NCBI RefSeq assembly: GCF_006704125.1
Contig: NZ_VIGH01000004.1
Span: 1 to 64,000 of the forward strand
DNA length: 64,000 bases
Origin: Rhodococcus spelaei
GTDB lineage: Bacteria > Actinomycetota > Actinomycetes > Mycobacteriales > Mycobacteriaceae
Direction: 5' to 3'
The notes under the pieces are model-generated. The model had not been told where the DNA came from and made no database searches. It worked only from the letters and a program-made list of their open reading frames with translations. Position 1 is the first letter of the stretch. Every line of letters begins with the position of its first letter. Shown here in pieces: positions 7,326 to 15,946 of the stretch. Position numbers and translations under genes: made by a program.

Positions 7326-8483
7326 TCAGACCGACTGTGCTGCTGCGGCCGCCTTCGCGGCGATGTTGGCGTCGACCTCGCGGCGCCAGGCCTCGTTCGC
7401 CTTGGTGGTGTCCATCTCGAATTCGAAGCGTTCGGTCATCTCAGGCTTGATGTCGGCGACGTCGACGTAGAACTGCTCGTACCAGCGGCGGAGCTGGTAG
7501 ACCGGACCGTCTTCCTCGCACAGCAGCGGGTTGTTGATCCGGGACTTGTTCTTCCAGATCGCCACGTCCTGCTCGAAGCCGGTCGCGATGAAGGTCGTCA
7601 TGCCGTTGGCGATGGACTCGGCTTCGCCCGCCGGCAGCTGGTCGGTCTTCTTGACCATCACGCCGTACATCAGCACGAACTTGTCGGGTGCGATCGGGTA
7701 GTGGCAGTTGATCAGAATCGACTCGACGTCGAACGTGTCGTAGCGGTAGATCAGCTCGTCGATCATGAACGACGGGCCGTGGTACGCGGCGGTGGAGTGG
7801 CTGCCGAGGAGCTTCGGCTGGGTCGGGTCGTTCGACGGCGGCCGGACGTCCTCGCGGGCCAGGCCCTCGAAGTACTGGATCGCGGTGTGGCCCTCGAAGA
7901 TGTTCTTGAACCGCGTCGGGAACGAGAAGTGCACGTAGAAGAAGTGCGCCATGTCGACGACGTTGTCGACGATCTCGCGGCAGTTGGTGTCGATGACGAT
8001 GGAGTTCCAGACCCAGTCGGTCCACTCCGTGCCGGGCTCGTGCATCAGCGGGATCGTCACGTCGGCCGGCGGGGGGTTGCCCTCGGGATCGTTCCACACG
8101 AACAGCAGGCCGTCCTGCTCCATCGTGGTCCACGCCCGGGTGCGGGCCAGCGGAGGCACGCGCCGGGCGTAGGGGATGGCGGTGCACTTGCCCTTGCCGC
8201 CCCAGCGCCAGTCGTGGAACGGGCAGGCGACCGAATCGCCCTTGACGGTGCCCTGGCTCAGGTCACCACCCATGTGCCGGCAGTACGAGTCGAGGGTGTT
8301 GAGCTTGCCCTCGCTGTCGGCGAACACCACCAGCTTCGTGCCGAAGGCCTCGATGCCGTGCGGCTTGCCGTCCTGGAAGTCCCTGACGAGGCCGAGGCAG
8401 TGCCAGCCCCGCGCGTACCTGGTCGGCGCGGCACCGGCATCGATTACGCGAACTTCTTCGTCTGCGGACTGCGTGCTGGTCAC
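7326..8483 (-). CDS. kshA: 3-ketosteroid 9-alpha-hydroxylase, oxygenase component (KshA)
   Basis: The 385-residue protein is a Rieske non-haem iron oxygenase. The [2Fe-2S] motif is C68-x-H70 and C87-x2-H90 (CRHMGG then CPFHDWRWGGKGKC). The mononuclear iron is bound by His180, His185 (DNVVDMAHFFYVHF) and Asp306 (GFEQDVAIW). The CPFHDWRW and IVDNVVDMAHFFYVH segments are characteristic of KshA, which with the reductase KshB hydroxylates C9 of 4-androstene-3,17-dione-type steroids and so opens ring B. Rhodococci carry several KshA paralogs with different side-chain preference, and which one this is cannot be fixed here. The start is GTG 8483 with GAAGGGA about nine bases upstream; it shares a 180-bp divergent region with the HsaA gene. 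Confidence 0.92.
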   Translation of the reverse strand: MTSTQSADEEVRVIDAGAAPTRYARGWHCLGLVRDFQDGKPHGIEAFGTKLVVFADSEGKLNTLDSYCRHMGGDLSQGTVKGDSVACPFHDWRWGGKGKCTAIPYARRVPPLARTRAWTTMEQDGLLFVWNDPEGNPPPADVTIPLMHEPGTEWTDWVWNSIVIDTNCREIVDNVVDMAHFFYVHFSFPTRFKNIFEGHTAIQYFEGLAREDVRPPSNDPTQPKLLGSHSTAAYHGPSFMIDELIYRYDTFDVESILINCHYPIAPDKFVLMYGVMVKKTDQLPAGEAESIANGMTTFIATGFEQDVAIWKNKSRINNPLLCEEDGPVYQLRRWYEQFYVDVADIKPEMTERFEFEMDTTKANEAWRREVDANIAAKAAAAAQSV

Positions 8484-8663
8484 GGTTCATTCATCCCTTC
8501 GAACGAAGCCACCTGCGACGGGCGGCGACGACCTATCTCGATCAGTATTTTCGAAGCTAGTGAGGCTTGTCACCGACGAGTGCGCCGATCTCACTGGCCG
8601 AGACCGGCTGACCAGCCACATCCGCCGTCGACCGGACTCCACTCCGCCGTTAACATCGGACAA
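8484..8663. promoter_or_regulatory. Divergent promoter region between kshA and the HsaA-type gene
   Basis: This 180-bp gap separates divergently transcribed kshA and the monooxygenase gene, so promoters for both must lie here. A short inverted repeat CTTCGAACGAAG is at 8497-8508, overlapping the kshA ribosome-binding region. No clear match to the KstR pattern TnnAACnnGTTnnA was found. Confidence 0.45.
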
Positions 8664-9830
8664 ATGGAGAACGAGTATCTCGAGCGTGTGTTGGAGCTGC
8701 TCCCCGACATCGCGAAGCGGGCCCGGGACACCGAGGAAGCCCGCCGGGTACCCGAGGAAACGATCCGGGCGCTGACCGGCGCGGGCGTCTTCCGGATGCT
8801 GCAGCCGGCACGCTACGGCGGCTCCGAGTCCGACCCCGTTCACTTCTACGAGATCGTGCGGGCGATCTCCGGCGCCTGCGGGTCCACCGGCTGGGTCACC
8901 TCGGTGCTCGGTGTGCACCCCTGGCACGTCGCCCTCTTCGACGACCGCGCGCAGGCGGAGGTGTGGGGCGAGAATCCGGACATGCTGATCAGTTCGTCGT
9001 ACGCCCCGATCGGGTCGATGAACCGCGTCGCGGGCGGCTACGAGATCTCGGGGACGTGGCGGTTCTCCTCCGGTGTCGACTACACGGGGTGGGCAGTGCT
9101 CGGCGGCATGCTCCTTTCCGACACGGGCGCGCCGATCGACACCACCACGCTGCTCGTGCCTCGTTCGGACTACGAGGTCCGCGACATCTGGGACTCGGTG
9201 GGCCTGCGCGGCACCGGAAGCAACGAGATCGTTGTCGAACGCGCCTTCGTTCCCGACCACCGGGTGATGCGCAACTTCGAGTTCTCGCAGCTGCGCGGTC
9301 CCGGCCAGGCCGTGAACACGAGTCCGCTGTACCGGATTCCGTTCGCGACGGTGTTCACCTCCGCGATCGCGGCGCCGGTGCTCGGCGTGGTGTCCGGCTG
9401 CTACGAGAGCTACCTGGCCGCGATGCGGGACCGGGTGCGACTGAGCCTGGGCGGCGGCCGGTTCGCCGACGACCCGTTCGCGCAGGTGATGATCGGGCGG
9501 GCGTCGTCGGAGATCGACGCGTCGATCCTGCAGATGGACCGCAACGTGCGCGCACTGATGGCCGCGGCGTCGTCCGGACGGGAGGTTCCGATGCAGCTGC
9601 GCCTCCGCGCGCGTCGCGACCAGGTGCTCGCGACCGAACGCGCGCTCGACGCCATGGACAAGCTGTTCAAGACCGCGGGCGGACACTCCCTCGAGCGCGG
9701 CAACCTGATCGAGCGCGCCTGGCGCGACGCGCACGCGGGCGGGGTGCACGTCGCCAACGAGGCCGACCGTGCGCTCGCGCTGTACGGCCGGGGGGCCTTC
9801 GGCCTGCCGGTCGAAGACAACATGGTCTGA
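8664..9830 (+). CDS. hsaA: HsaA-type flavin-dependent monooxygenase, oxygenase component
   Basis: The 388-residue protein has the acyl-CoA-dehydrogenase fold used by group D monooxygenases. Segments recalled from HsaA are present in order: the N-terminal LLPDIAKRARDTEE, GACGSTGWVTSVLGVHPWH, ISSSYAPIGS, VGLRGTGSNEIVV, RARRDQVLATERALDAMDKLF, WRDAHAGGVHVANEADRA and the ending GLPVEDNMV. HsaA hydroxylates the phenolic A ring of 3-HSA to the catechol using FMNH2 from HsaB. ATG 8664 gives the family N-terminus, with only a weak site. It is transcribed away from kshA. With the fragment at 2-397 the window holds two such oxygenases, so they may act on different steroid intermediates. Confidence 0.82.
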   Translation: MENEYLERVLELLPDIAKRARDTEEARRVPEETIRALTGAGVFRMLQPARYGGSESDPVHFYEIVRAISGACGSTGWVTSVLGVHPWHVALFDDRAQAEVWGENPDMLISSSYAPIGSMNRVAGGYEISGTWRFSSGVDYTGWAVLGGMLLSDTGAPIDTTTLLVPRSDYEVRDIWDSVGLRGTGSNEIVVERAFVPDHRVMRNFEFSQLRGPGQAVNTSPLYRIPFATVFTSAIAAPVLGVVSGCYESYLAAMRDRVRLSLGGGRFADDPFAQVMIGRASSEIDASILQMDRNVRALMAAASSGREVPMQLRLRARRDQVLATERALDAMDKLFKTAGGHSLERGNLIERAWRDAHAGGVHVANEADRALALYGRGAFGLPVEDNMV

Positions 9831-9834
9831 CGCG

Positions 9835-9898
9835 ACCTCGGGCGGTGACGCAGCCACCTCGGGCGAAGCCTCGGGCCATGAAGCTGCCACCTCGGGCG
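9835..9898. repeat. Short degenerate repeat between convergent genes
   Basis: The 10-mer ACCTCGGGCG occurs at 9835-9844, 9856-9865 and 9889-9898, with a partial copy near 9869. It fills the gap between the HsaA-type gene and the convergent acyl-CoA dehydrogenase. No hairpin is obvious. Confidence 0.5.
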
Positions 9899-9910
9899 CC
9901 GTTGCTGCCA

Positions 9911-11893
9911 CTACGTCGCCGCCCCCGCCGCTGAGGTGTCCTCCTTCGGCTCGGAGGAGAATCTGCGTGCCACGTTCTGCTCCGTCGAGGCGCCCGGCGA
10001 CCACTGCGCGATCCACGGACCGGTGCCCTCGCTCGGGTCGATCACCCCGGTCTCGAGCCAGCTGTAGCGGCCGTCGAGCACCGCCTCGGTCAGGGTGTGG
10101 TCGACCTCGTCGGAGTTGTCCCACAGCGCGGCGAACAGCCGGTCGATCCGCAGTCGCGACTGCTGACAGAAGGCGCCGGCCAGCTCGTAGGCCGCGGCAC
10201 CCGTACCCGTCGCGCCCTCGCCCGCGGCTTCGTCGGCGCGCTGCATCTCCGCGCGCACGCAGCTGGCGGACATCGCGAACAGTTCGGCGCCGATGTCCAC
10301 GACCCGGCCGAGGAATGCCTGGTGCTTCTCCATCCCCGCCTGCCAGCGGGCCATGCCGTAGAACGTGGAGCGGGCCAGCTTGCGGGCGTTGCGTTCGACG
10401 AAGCGCAGATGCGTTGCGAGCGAGCCGAACTCGTCGTACGAATTGGGCAGTTGACCTTTGCCGGCGACGAGGTGCGGCAGCCACTTGGCGTAGAAGCCGC
10501 TGGCCCCGAGGGCCGCCTTCGCCTTGTGCTGCAGGTCGGACTTGGGGTCGGCCAGGTCGCCGGCCGCCGTCAGGTGCGCGTCGACCGCCTCGCGGGCCAC
10601 CAGCAGTCGCATGATCTCACTGGACCCCTCGAAGATCCGGTTGATCCGCAGGTCCCGCAGTAACTGCTCGACGGGCACTGCCCGCTCACCCCGCGCGGCG
10701 AGCGAGGCGGCGGTCTCGTAGCCGCGACCACCGCGGATCTGGACCAGTTCGTCGGCGATCTCGCAGGCCATCTCGCTGGCCCACAGTTTCGCCAGCGCTG
10801 CCTCGATCCGGATGTCGTTGCGGCCCTCGTCGGCCATCTGCCCGGACAGTTCGAGCACCGACTCCAGGGCGAAGGTGGTCGCGGCGATGAACGAGATCTT
10901 CGCGGCGACCGCCCCGTGGTGGCCGACCGCCTTGCCCCACTGCACGCGCTCGACGGACCATTCCCGCGCGATCTTCAGCGACCACTTGCCCGCCGCGGTG
11001 CACATCGCGGGAATCGCGAGGCGACCCGCGTTGAGGGTGGTCAGCGCGATCTTGAGGCCGTCGCCCTCACGGCCGATCAGGTTCTCGGCGGGCACCCGCA
11101 CCTGGTGCATCCGGGTGACGCCGTTCTCGATGCCGCGCAGGCCCATGAAACTGTTGCGGCGCTCGACGGTGATGCCGGGCGAGTTTGCCTCGACGACGAA
11201 GGCGCTGATACCGCCGCGGTGCCCTTCACTGCGCGGTACCCGGGCCATCACCACCAGTAGTTCGGCGACGACGCCGTTGGTGGTCCACAGCTTGACGCCG
11301 TCGAGTTCGTAGGCGGCGCCGTCCTCGATCGGGATTGCGCTGGATGCCATCCGCGCCGGGTCCGAGCCGACGTCCGGTTCGGTGAGGAGGAACGCCGAGA
11401 TCGCACCCTTGGCGCAGCGCGGCAGGAACTCCGCTTTCTGGGCGGGCGTGCCCGCCAGCTTGAGCGGTTCCGGGACACCGATCGACTGGTGTGCCGACAG
11501 CAGCGCGCCGACACTCGGGTGCACCGACGAGATGAGCATCAGCGCCCTGTTGTACGCGACCTGCGACAGACCGAGCCCGCCGTACTCCTCCGGCACCTTC
11601 AGCCCGAAGCAGCCGAGTTCGGTGAGGCCCGCGACGTAGTCGTCGGGAATGCGGGCGTCCCGCTCGATGACTGCGCCGTCGAGGCTCGCGCAGTACTGCT
11701 CGAGCTTCGCCAGGAATGCGGCGGTCTTGTCGGCCTCGGCGGGCGCGGGCTGTGGGAAGGGGTGCACCAGGTCGAGCCGGAACCGGCCGAGGAAGAGTTC
11801 CTTGGCGAAGGAAGGTTTGTCCCAGCCGCTCTCGCGTGCCTCTTCGGCGACCGCTCGCGCCTGTTCCTCACTGACTTGGATCGGTGTCACCAT
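9911..11893 (-). CDS. Long acyl-CoA dehydrogenase (VLCAD/ACAD9-like, 660 residues)
   Basis: The protein has the acyl-CoA dehydrogenase N-terminal helices, the FAD/substrate middle domain (LLTEPDVGSDPARM and KLWTTNG), the C-terminal helical domain with QIRGGRGYE, and the motif RINRIFEGSSEIMR, whose glutamate is the usual catalytic base in this subgroup. It then continues about 200 residues beyond a standard 380-400-residue enzyme, like very-long-chain dehydrogenases. It should introduce the alpha,beta double bond into a long or bulky acyl-CoA, passing electrons to ETF. ATG 11893 is chosen for GGAGGCG at good spacing; the frame is open further upstream. It is monocistronic and convergent with the HsaA gene. 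Confidence 0.85.
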   Translation of the reverse strand: MVTPIQVSEEQARAVAEEARESGWDKPSFAKELFLGRFRLDLVHPFPQPAPAEADKTAAFLAKLEQYCASLDGAVIERDARIPDDYVAGLTELGCFGLKVPEEYGGLGLSQVAYNRALMLISSVHPSVGALLSAHQSIGVPEPLKLAGTPAQKAEFLPRCAKGAISAFLLTEPDVGSDPARMASSAIPIEDGAAYELDGVKLWTTNGVVAELLVVMARVPRSEGHRGGISAFVVEANSPGITVERRNSFMGLRGIENGVTRMHQVRVPAENLIGREGDGLKIALTTLNAGRLAIPAMCTAAGKWSLKIAREWSVERVQWGKAVGHHGAVAAKISFIAATTFALESVLELSGQMADEGRNDIRIEAALAKLWASEMACEIADELVQIRGGRGYETAASLAARGERAVPVEQLLRDLRINRIFEGSSEIMRLLVAREAVDAHLTAAGDLADPKSDLQHKAKAALGASGFYAKWLPHLVAGKGQLPNSYDEFGSLATHLRFVERNARKLARSTFYGMARWQAGMEKHQAFLGRVVDIGAELFAMSASCVRAEMQRADEAAGEGATGTGAAAYELAGAFCQQSRLRIDRLFAALWDNSDEVDHTLTEAVLDGRYSWLETGVIDPSEGTGPWIAQWSPGASTEQNVARRFSSEPKEDTSAAGAAT

Positions 11894-12021
11894 GATCCGC
11901 CTCCTCCGACGGGCGACAACTATCAGCCTACCGGCGAGTAACGCGCTCCGGGCGCGGTTGCGAAACACGGATCCGCGCGGGCGGGGACGAGAGACTCAGC
12001 GCGCTTTCAGGAACCGATTTC

Positions 12022-12040
12022 TAAGATTAGCCTGCCCAAA
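12022..12040. promoter_or_regulatory. DtxR/IdeR-like metal-regulator box before the NRAMP-family gene
   Basis: TAAGATTAGCCTGCCCAAA agrees at 15 of 19 positions with the DtxR/IdeR consensus TWAGGTWAGSCTWACCTWA. It ends 18 bases before the start codon of a metal-transporter gene, a place where a metal-dependent repressor (IdeR or MntR type) would block expression. Binding is inferred. Confidence 0.5.
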
Positions 12041-12058
12041 CACGCGAGAGGTGACTCG

Positions 12059-13333
12059 ATGCTCGATACGTTGACCCGCAGGACCACACGCCGGGTGACG
12101 GCCCGGACCGCTGTACTGATGTGGCTGGCGGTCGCCGGGCCTGGCCTGACGGTGATGCTCGCGGACACCGACGCCGGGAGCCTGATCACCGCGGCACAGA
12201 GCGGTGCCACCTGGGGATACTCCCTCCTGCTGGTTCAGATCGTGCTCATCCCGATCGTCTACGTCGTGCAGGAGCTGACCGTCCGGTTGGGGCTGGTCAC
12301 CGGTCGTGGACACGGTGAGCTGATCCGAGAACGGTTCGGGGTCGGTTGGGCGTGGCTGTCGGTGTCGACGTTGGTGATCGCGTGCGCCGGGGCGATCGTC
12401 ACCGAGATGAGCGGTATCGCCGGGGTCGGTCTGATGTGGGGCGTGCCGAAATGGGTCAGTACCTCGGCGGTCGTGGTGTTCCTCGTGACGATGGTCTCGA
12501 CCGGCAGCTATCGCCGGGTCGAACGGATCGCGATCGGGGTGGGGCTGTTCGAAGCGGTGTTCCTGGTGACGATGCTGCTTGCCGGGCCGGACCCGAACCA
12601 GGTGGCGCGAGGAATGGTCGACATGCCGCTGTCCAATCCGAACTACATGTTCCTGGTCGCCGCGAACATCGGGGCGGTCGTGATGCCTTGGATGATCTTC
12701 TACCACCAGTCCGCGGTGGTGGACAAGGGACTGACGGTCAAGCACCTGCGAATTGCCCGGTGGGACACCGCCATCGGTGCGGTCGTCACCCAGCTGGTCA
12801 TGGTAGGGATGCTCGTCACGGTTGCGGCGACCCTGTGGGCGAACAGCGAGGGTGACGCGAGCCTGGACACCGTGCGGGACATCTCGAGTGCGATCACGCC
12901 GCACCTGGGAGACCTTGCCGGGCGGGTGCTGTTTTCCCTCGGCATGGTCGGCGCCGCGTTGATCGCGGCCATCGTGGCCAGCCTGACGGCGGCCTGGGGG
13001 ATCGGCGAGGTCACCGGGTACAAACGGTCACTCGAGCACTCCCCGCGTGAGGCGCCGTGGTTCTACATGGTGTTCGCCGTGGTGATAGCGGTCGGCGCCA
13101 TCACCGTGCTGTCGGGAGTCAACCTGATTCAGCTCAACCTGTACGTCCAGGTGATGAATGCGTTGCTTCTTCCGACGGTGCTGACCTTCCTGTACCTGCT
13201 CGCCCGCAGGGCGCTGCCCGACCGCTTTCGGCTGGCAGGAACATATCGCTGGGTGGTGCTGGCGATCATCGCCGGCACCGCGGGCCTCGGCGTGTACGCC
13301 GCTGTGATCGGCATCGTCGGGGGCGGTTCCTGA
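12059..13333 (+). CDS. NRAMP-superfamily divalent metal transporter with an altered metal site
   Basis: The 424-residue protein is very hydrophobic with about 11 membrane segments and the NRAMP family pattern (QELTVRLGLVTGRGHGELI after TM2). The TM1 motif that binds metal in MntH, DPGN, is here DTDAGS, and the TM6 MPH motif is MPWMIFYHQS. The canonical residues are present in the second NRAMP at 60710, so the change is specific to this protein. Such changes are seen in NRAMP relatives that transport magnesium or other ions, so the substrate may not be manganese. ATG 12059 has GAGAGG at good distance. A DtxR-like box lies upstream. Confidence 0.75.
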   Translation: MLDTLTRRTTRRVTARTAVLMWLAVAGPGLTVMLADTDAGSLITAAQSGATWGYSLLLVQIVLIPIVYVVQELTVRLGLVTGRGHGELIRERFGVGWAWLSVSTLVIACAGAIVTEMSGIAGVGLMWGVPKWVSTSAVVVFLVTMVSTGSYRRVERIAIGVGLFEAVFLVTMLLAGPDPNQVARGMVDMPLSNPNYMFLVAANIGAVVMPWMIFYHQSAVVDKGLTVKHLRIARWDTAIGAVVTQLVMVGMLVTVAATLWANSEGDASLDTVRDISSAITPHLGDLAGRVLFSLGMVGAALIAAIVASLTAAWGIGEVTGYKRSLEHSPREAPWFYMVFAVVIAVGAITVLSGVNLIQLNLYVQVMNALLLPTVLTFLYLLARRALPDRFRLAGTYRWVVLAIIAGTAGLGVYAAVIGIVGGGS

Positions 13334-13405
13334 CCGAGGTTCCGAAATGCCGGTGGCATCCGGTCTGCCGGAACCGCCGCCCGACGAGCGCGAATCGGCG
13401 CGAAA

Positions 13406-13430
13406 CGTCGTTATTCTGACTATTACGACG
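13406..13430. promoter_or_regulatory. Inverted repeat upstream of the homogentisate operon
   Basis: CGTCGTTAT and ATTACGACG form an imperfect 9-bp dyad (eight pairs) around a 7-nt spacer, 99 nt before the homogentisate dioxygenase start. Its size and symmetry fit a dimeric repressor operator; the regulator is not identified. Confidence 0.45.
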
Positions 13431-13529
13431 ATGTGAGCGCTGACGCGCCCGATCGTGCTGCCGCTGCTCCATCTGGTCGGATCCGCAGACCAGGCGCCTG
13501 CCTGGCGCCGAGACCTCGGGAGGTCGGTC

Positions 13530-14719
13530 ATGGTGTTCTATCGGCGAGTGGGCAGCGTCCCGCCGAAGCGGCACACGCAGCACCGCGACGAGGACGGCCG
13601 GCTCTACTACGAGGAGCTGATGGGCGAGGAGGGGTTCAGCTCCGACTCCTCGTTGCTCTACCACCGGCACATCCCGACTGCGATTGTCGACGCGACGGAG
13701 TGGGAACTGCCGGACCAGACGTTCACTCCGAACCATCCGTTGGTGCCGCGGCACCTACGTCTGCACGACCTCCCGCACGACGACGTCCGCACGGACGCGG
13801 TCACCGGCCGCAGGGTGCTGCTCGGCAACGCCGACGTGCGACTGTCCTACGTGGTGGCGGCGGAGGAATCGCCGCTGTACCGCAATGCCATCGGTGACGA
13901 ACTGGTCTACCTCGAGAGCGGCGAGGCGCGAATCGAGACGGTGTTCGGACCGCTGGAGGCGCGGTCGGGGGACTACGTGCTGATCCCGATGTCCACCACC
14001 CATCTGTGGATCCCCGCCGGAGCGGAACCGTTGCGCGCGTTCGTGATCGAGGCCACTGGGCACATCACGCCACCCAAGCGGTACCTGTCCCGGTACGGGC
14101 AGCTGCTCGAGCACGCGCCGTACTGCGAGCGCGACCTGCACGGCCCCGACGACCTCCTCACGGCCGCCGAGCCCGAGGTCGAGGTCCTCGTGCGGCACCG
14201 CACCGCGGCCGGCGTCGTCGGCACCCGGCTGGTGTACCAGCAGCACCCCTTCGACGTCGTCGGCTGGGACGGTTGCCTGTACCCCTACACCTTCAACGTC
14301 GCCGACTTCGAACCGATCACCGGCCGCGTGCACCAGCCGCCGCCCGCGCACCAGGTCTTCGAGGGCACGGGATTCGTGGTCTGCAACTTCGTCCCCCGCA
14401 AGGTGGACTACCACCCGCTCTCGATCCCGGTTCCGTACTACCACTCCAACGTCGACTCGGACGAGGTCATCTTCTACGTTGCCGGAGACTACGAGGCGCG
14501 CAAGGGGTCCGGCATCGGGCCCGGCTCGGTCTCCGTCCACCCCGGGGGCTGCGCACACGGTCCGCAACCCGGCGCCTACGAGCGCAGCATCGGCGTCGAC
14601 TACTTCGACGAACTGGCCGTCATGGTCGACACCTTCCGTCCGCTCGGTCTGGGTGAGGGCGCACGCGCCTGCGAGGACCACGCCTACGCGTGGACGTGGT
14701 CGGGCAGGGGCCCGGCGCG

Positions 14720-14723
<4 letters not shown>
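13530..14723 (+). CDS. hmgA: Homogentisate 1,2-dioxygenase
   Basis: The 397-residue protein is a cupin-fold ring-cleavage dioxygenase. It shows the family segments for the N-terminal jelly roll (YLESGEARIETVFG, IPMSTTHLWIP), the C-terminal Fe(II) site (PYYHSNVDSDEVIFY, with His and Glu ligands, and HPGGCAHGPQPG with the last His) and PITGRVHQPPPAHQVFEG. It converts homogentisate, the central intermediate of tyrosine and phenylalanine breakdown, to maleylacetoacetate. ATG 13530 has GGGAGG at good spacing. Its TGA overlaps the ATG of the fumarylacetoacetase gene, so the two enzymes are coupled. No isomerase gene is present nearby. Confidence 0.93.
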
Positions 14724-15874
<1,151 letters not shown>

Positions 15875-15895
<21 letters not shown>

Positions 15896-15931
15896 GTCCT
15901 TCCGGCCCGCTGGGGGACCAGAAGGACTCAC
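15875..15931 (+). repeat. Dispersed 57-bp palindromic element, copy 1 (overlaps the fahA end; terminator)
   Basis: This copy matches 56390-56446 at about 52 of 57 positions. Its core is an 11-bp perfect inverted repeat, GTGAGTCCTTC against GAAGGACTCAC, around an 18-nt loop. The fahA TGA lies in the left arm. It sits between fahA and the convergent kstD and can act as a terminator for both. Confidence 0.75.
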
Positions 15932-15946
15932 GGCCGACGGAGTCGG

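Noticed and set aside
6231-8663. Very long plus-strand open frame joined to the HsaA gene (1199 codons)
   Set aside because: It runs antisense to kshA, the small Cys protein and the SDR; its Arg/Ala/Val-rich content is a GC-codon shadow, and only the part from 8664 has family motifs.
8484-8663. KstR or KstR2 operator in the kshA/hsaA gap
   Set aside because: No sequence fits TnnAACnnGTTnnA or AnCAAGnnCTTGnT well; only a short CTTCG/CGAAG dyad is present.
9835-9898. Coding repeat (PEVAAS on the minus strand)
   Set aside because: It lies only in a shadow frame beyond the true stop of the acyl-CoA dehydrogenase.
8487-10484. Long minus-strand frame antisense to HsaA and overlapping the acyl-CoA dehydrogenase end
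   Set aside because: No recognisable domain and low-complexity composition, while both overlapped frames encode clear enzymes.
13338-13371. Hairpin GGTTCCG/CGGAACC after the NRAMP-family gene
   Set aside because: Only 7 bp with a long loop; much weaker than the other terminators here.
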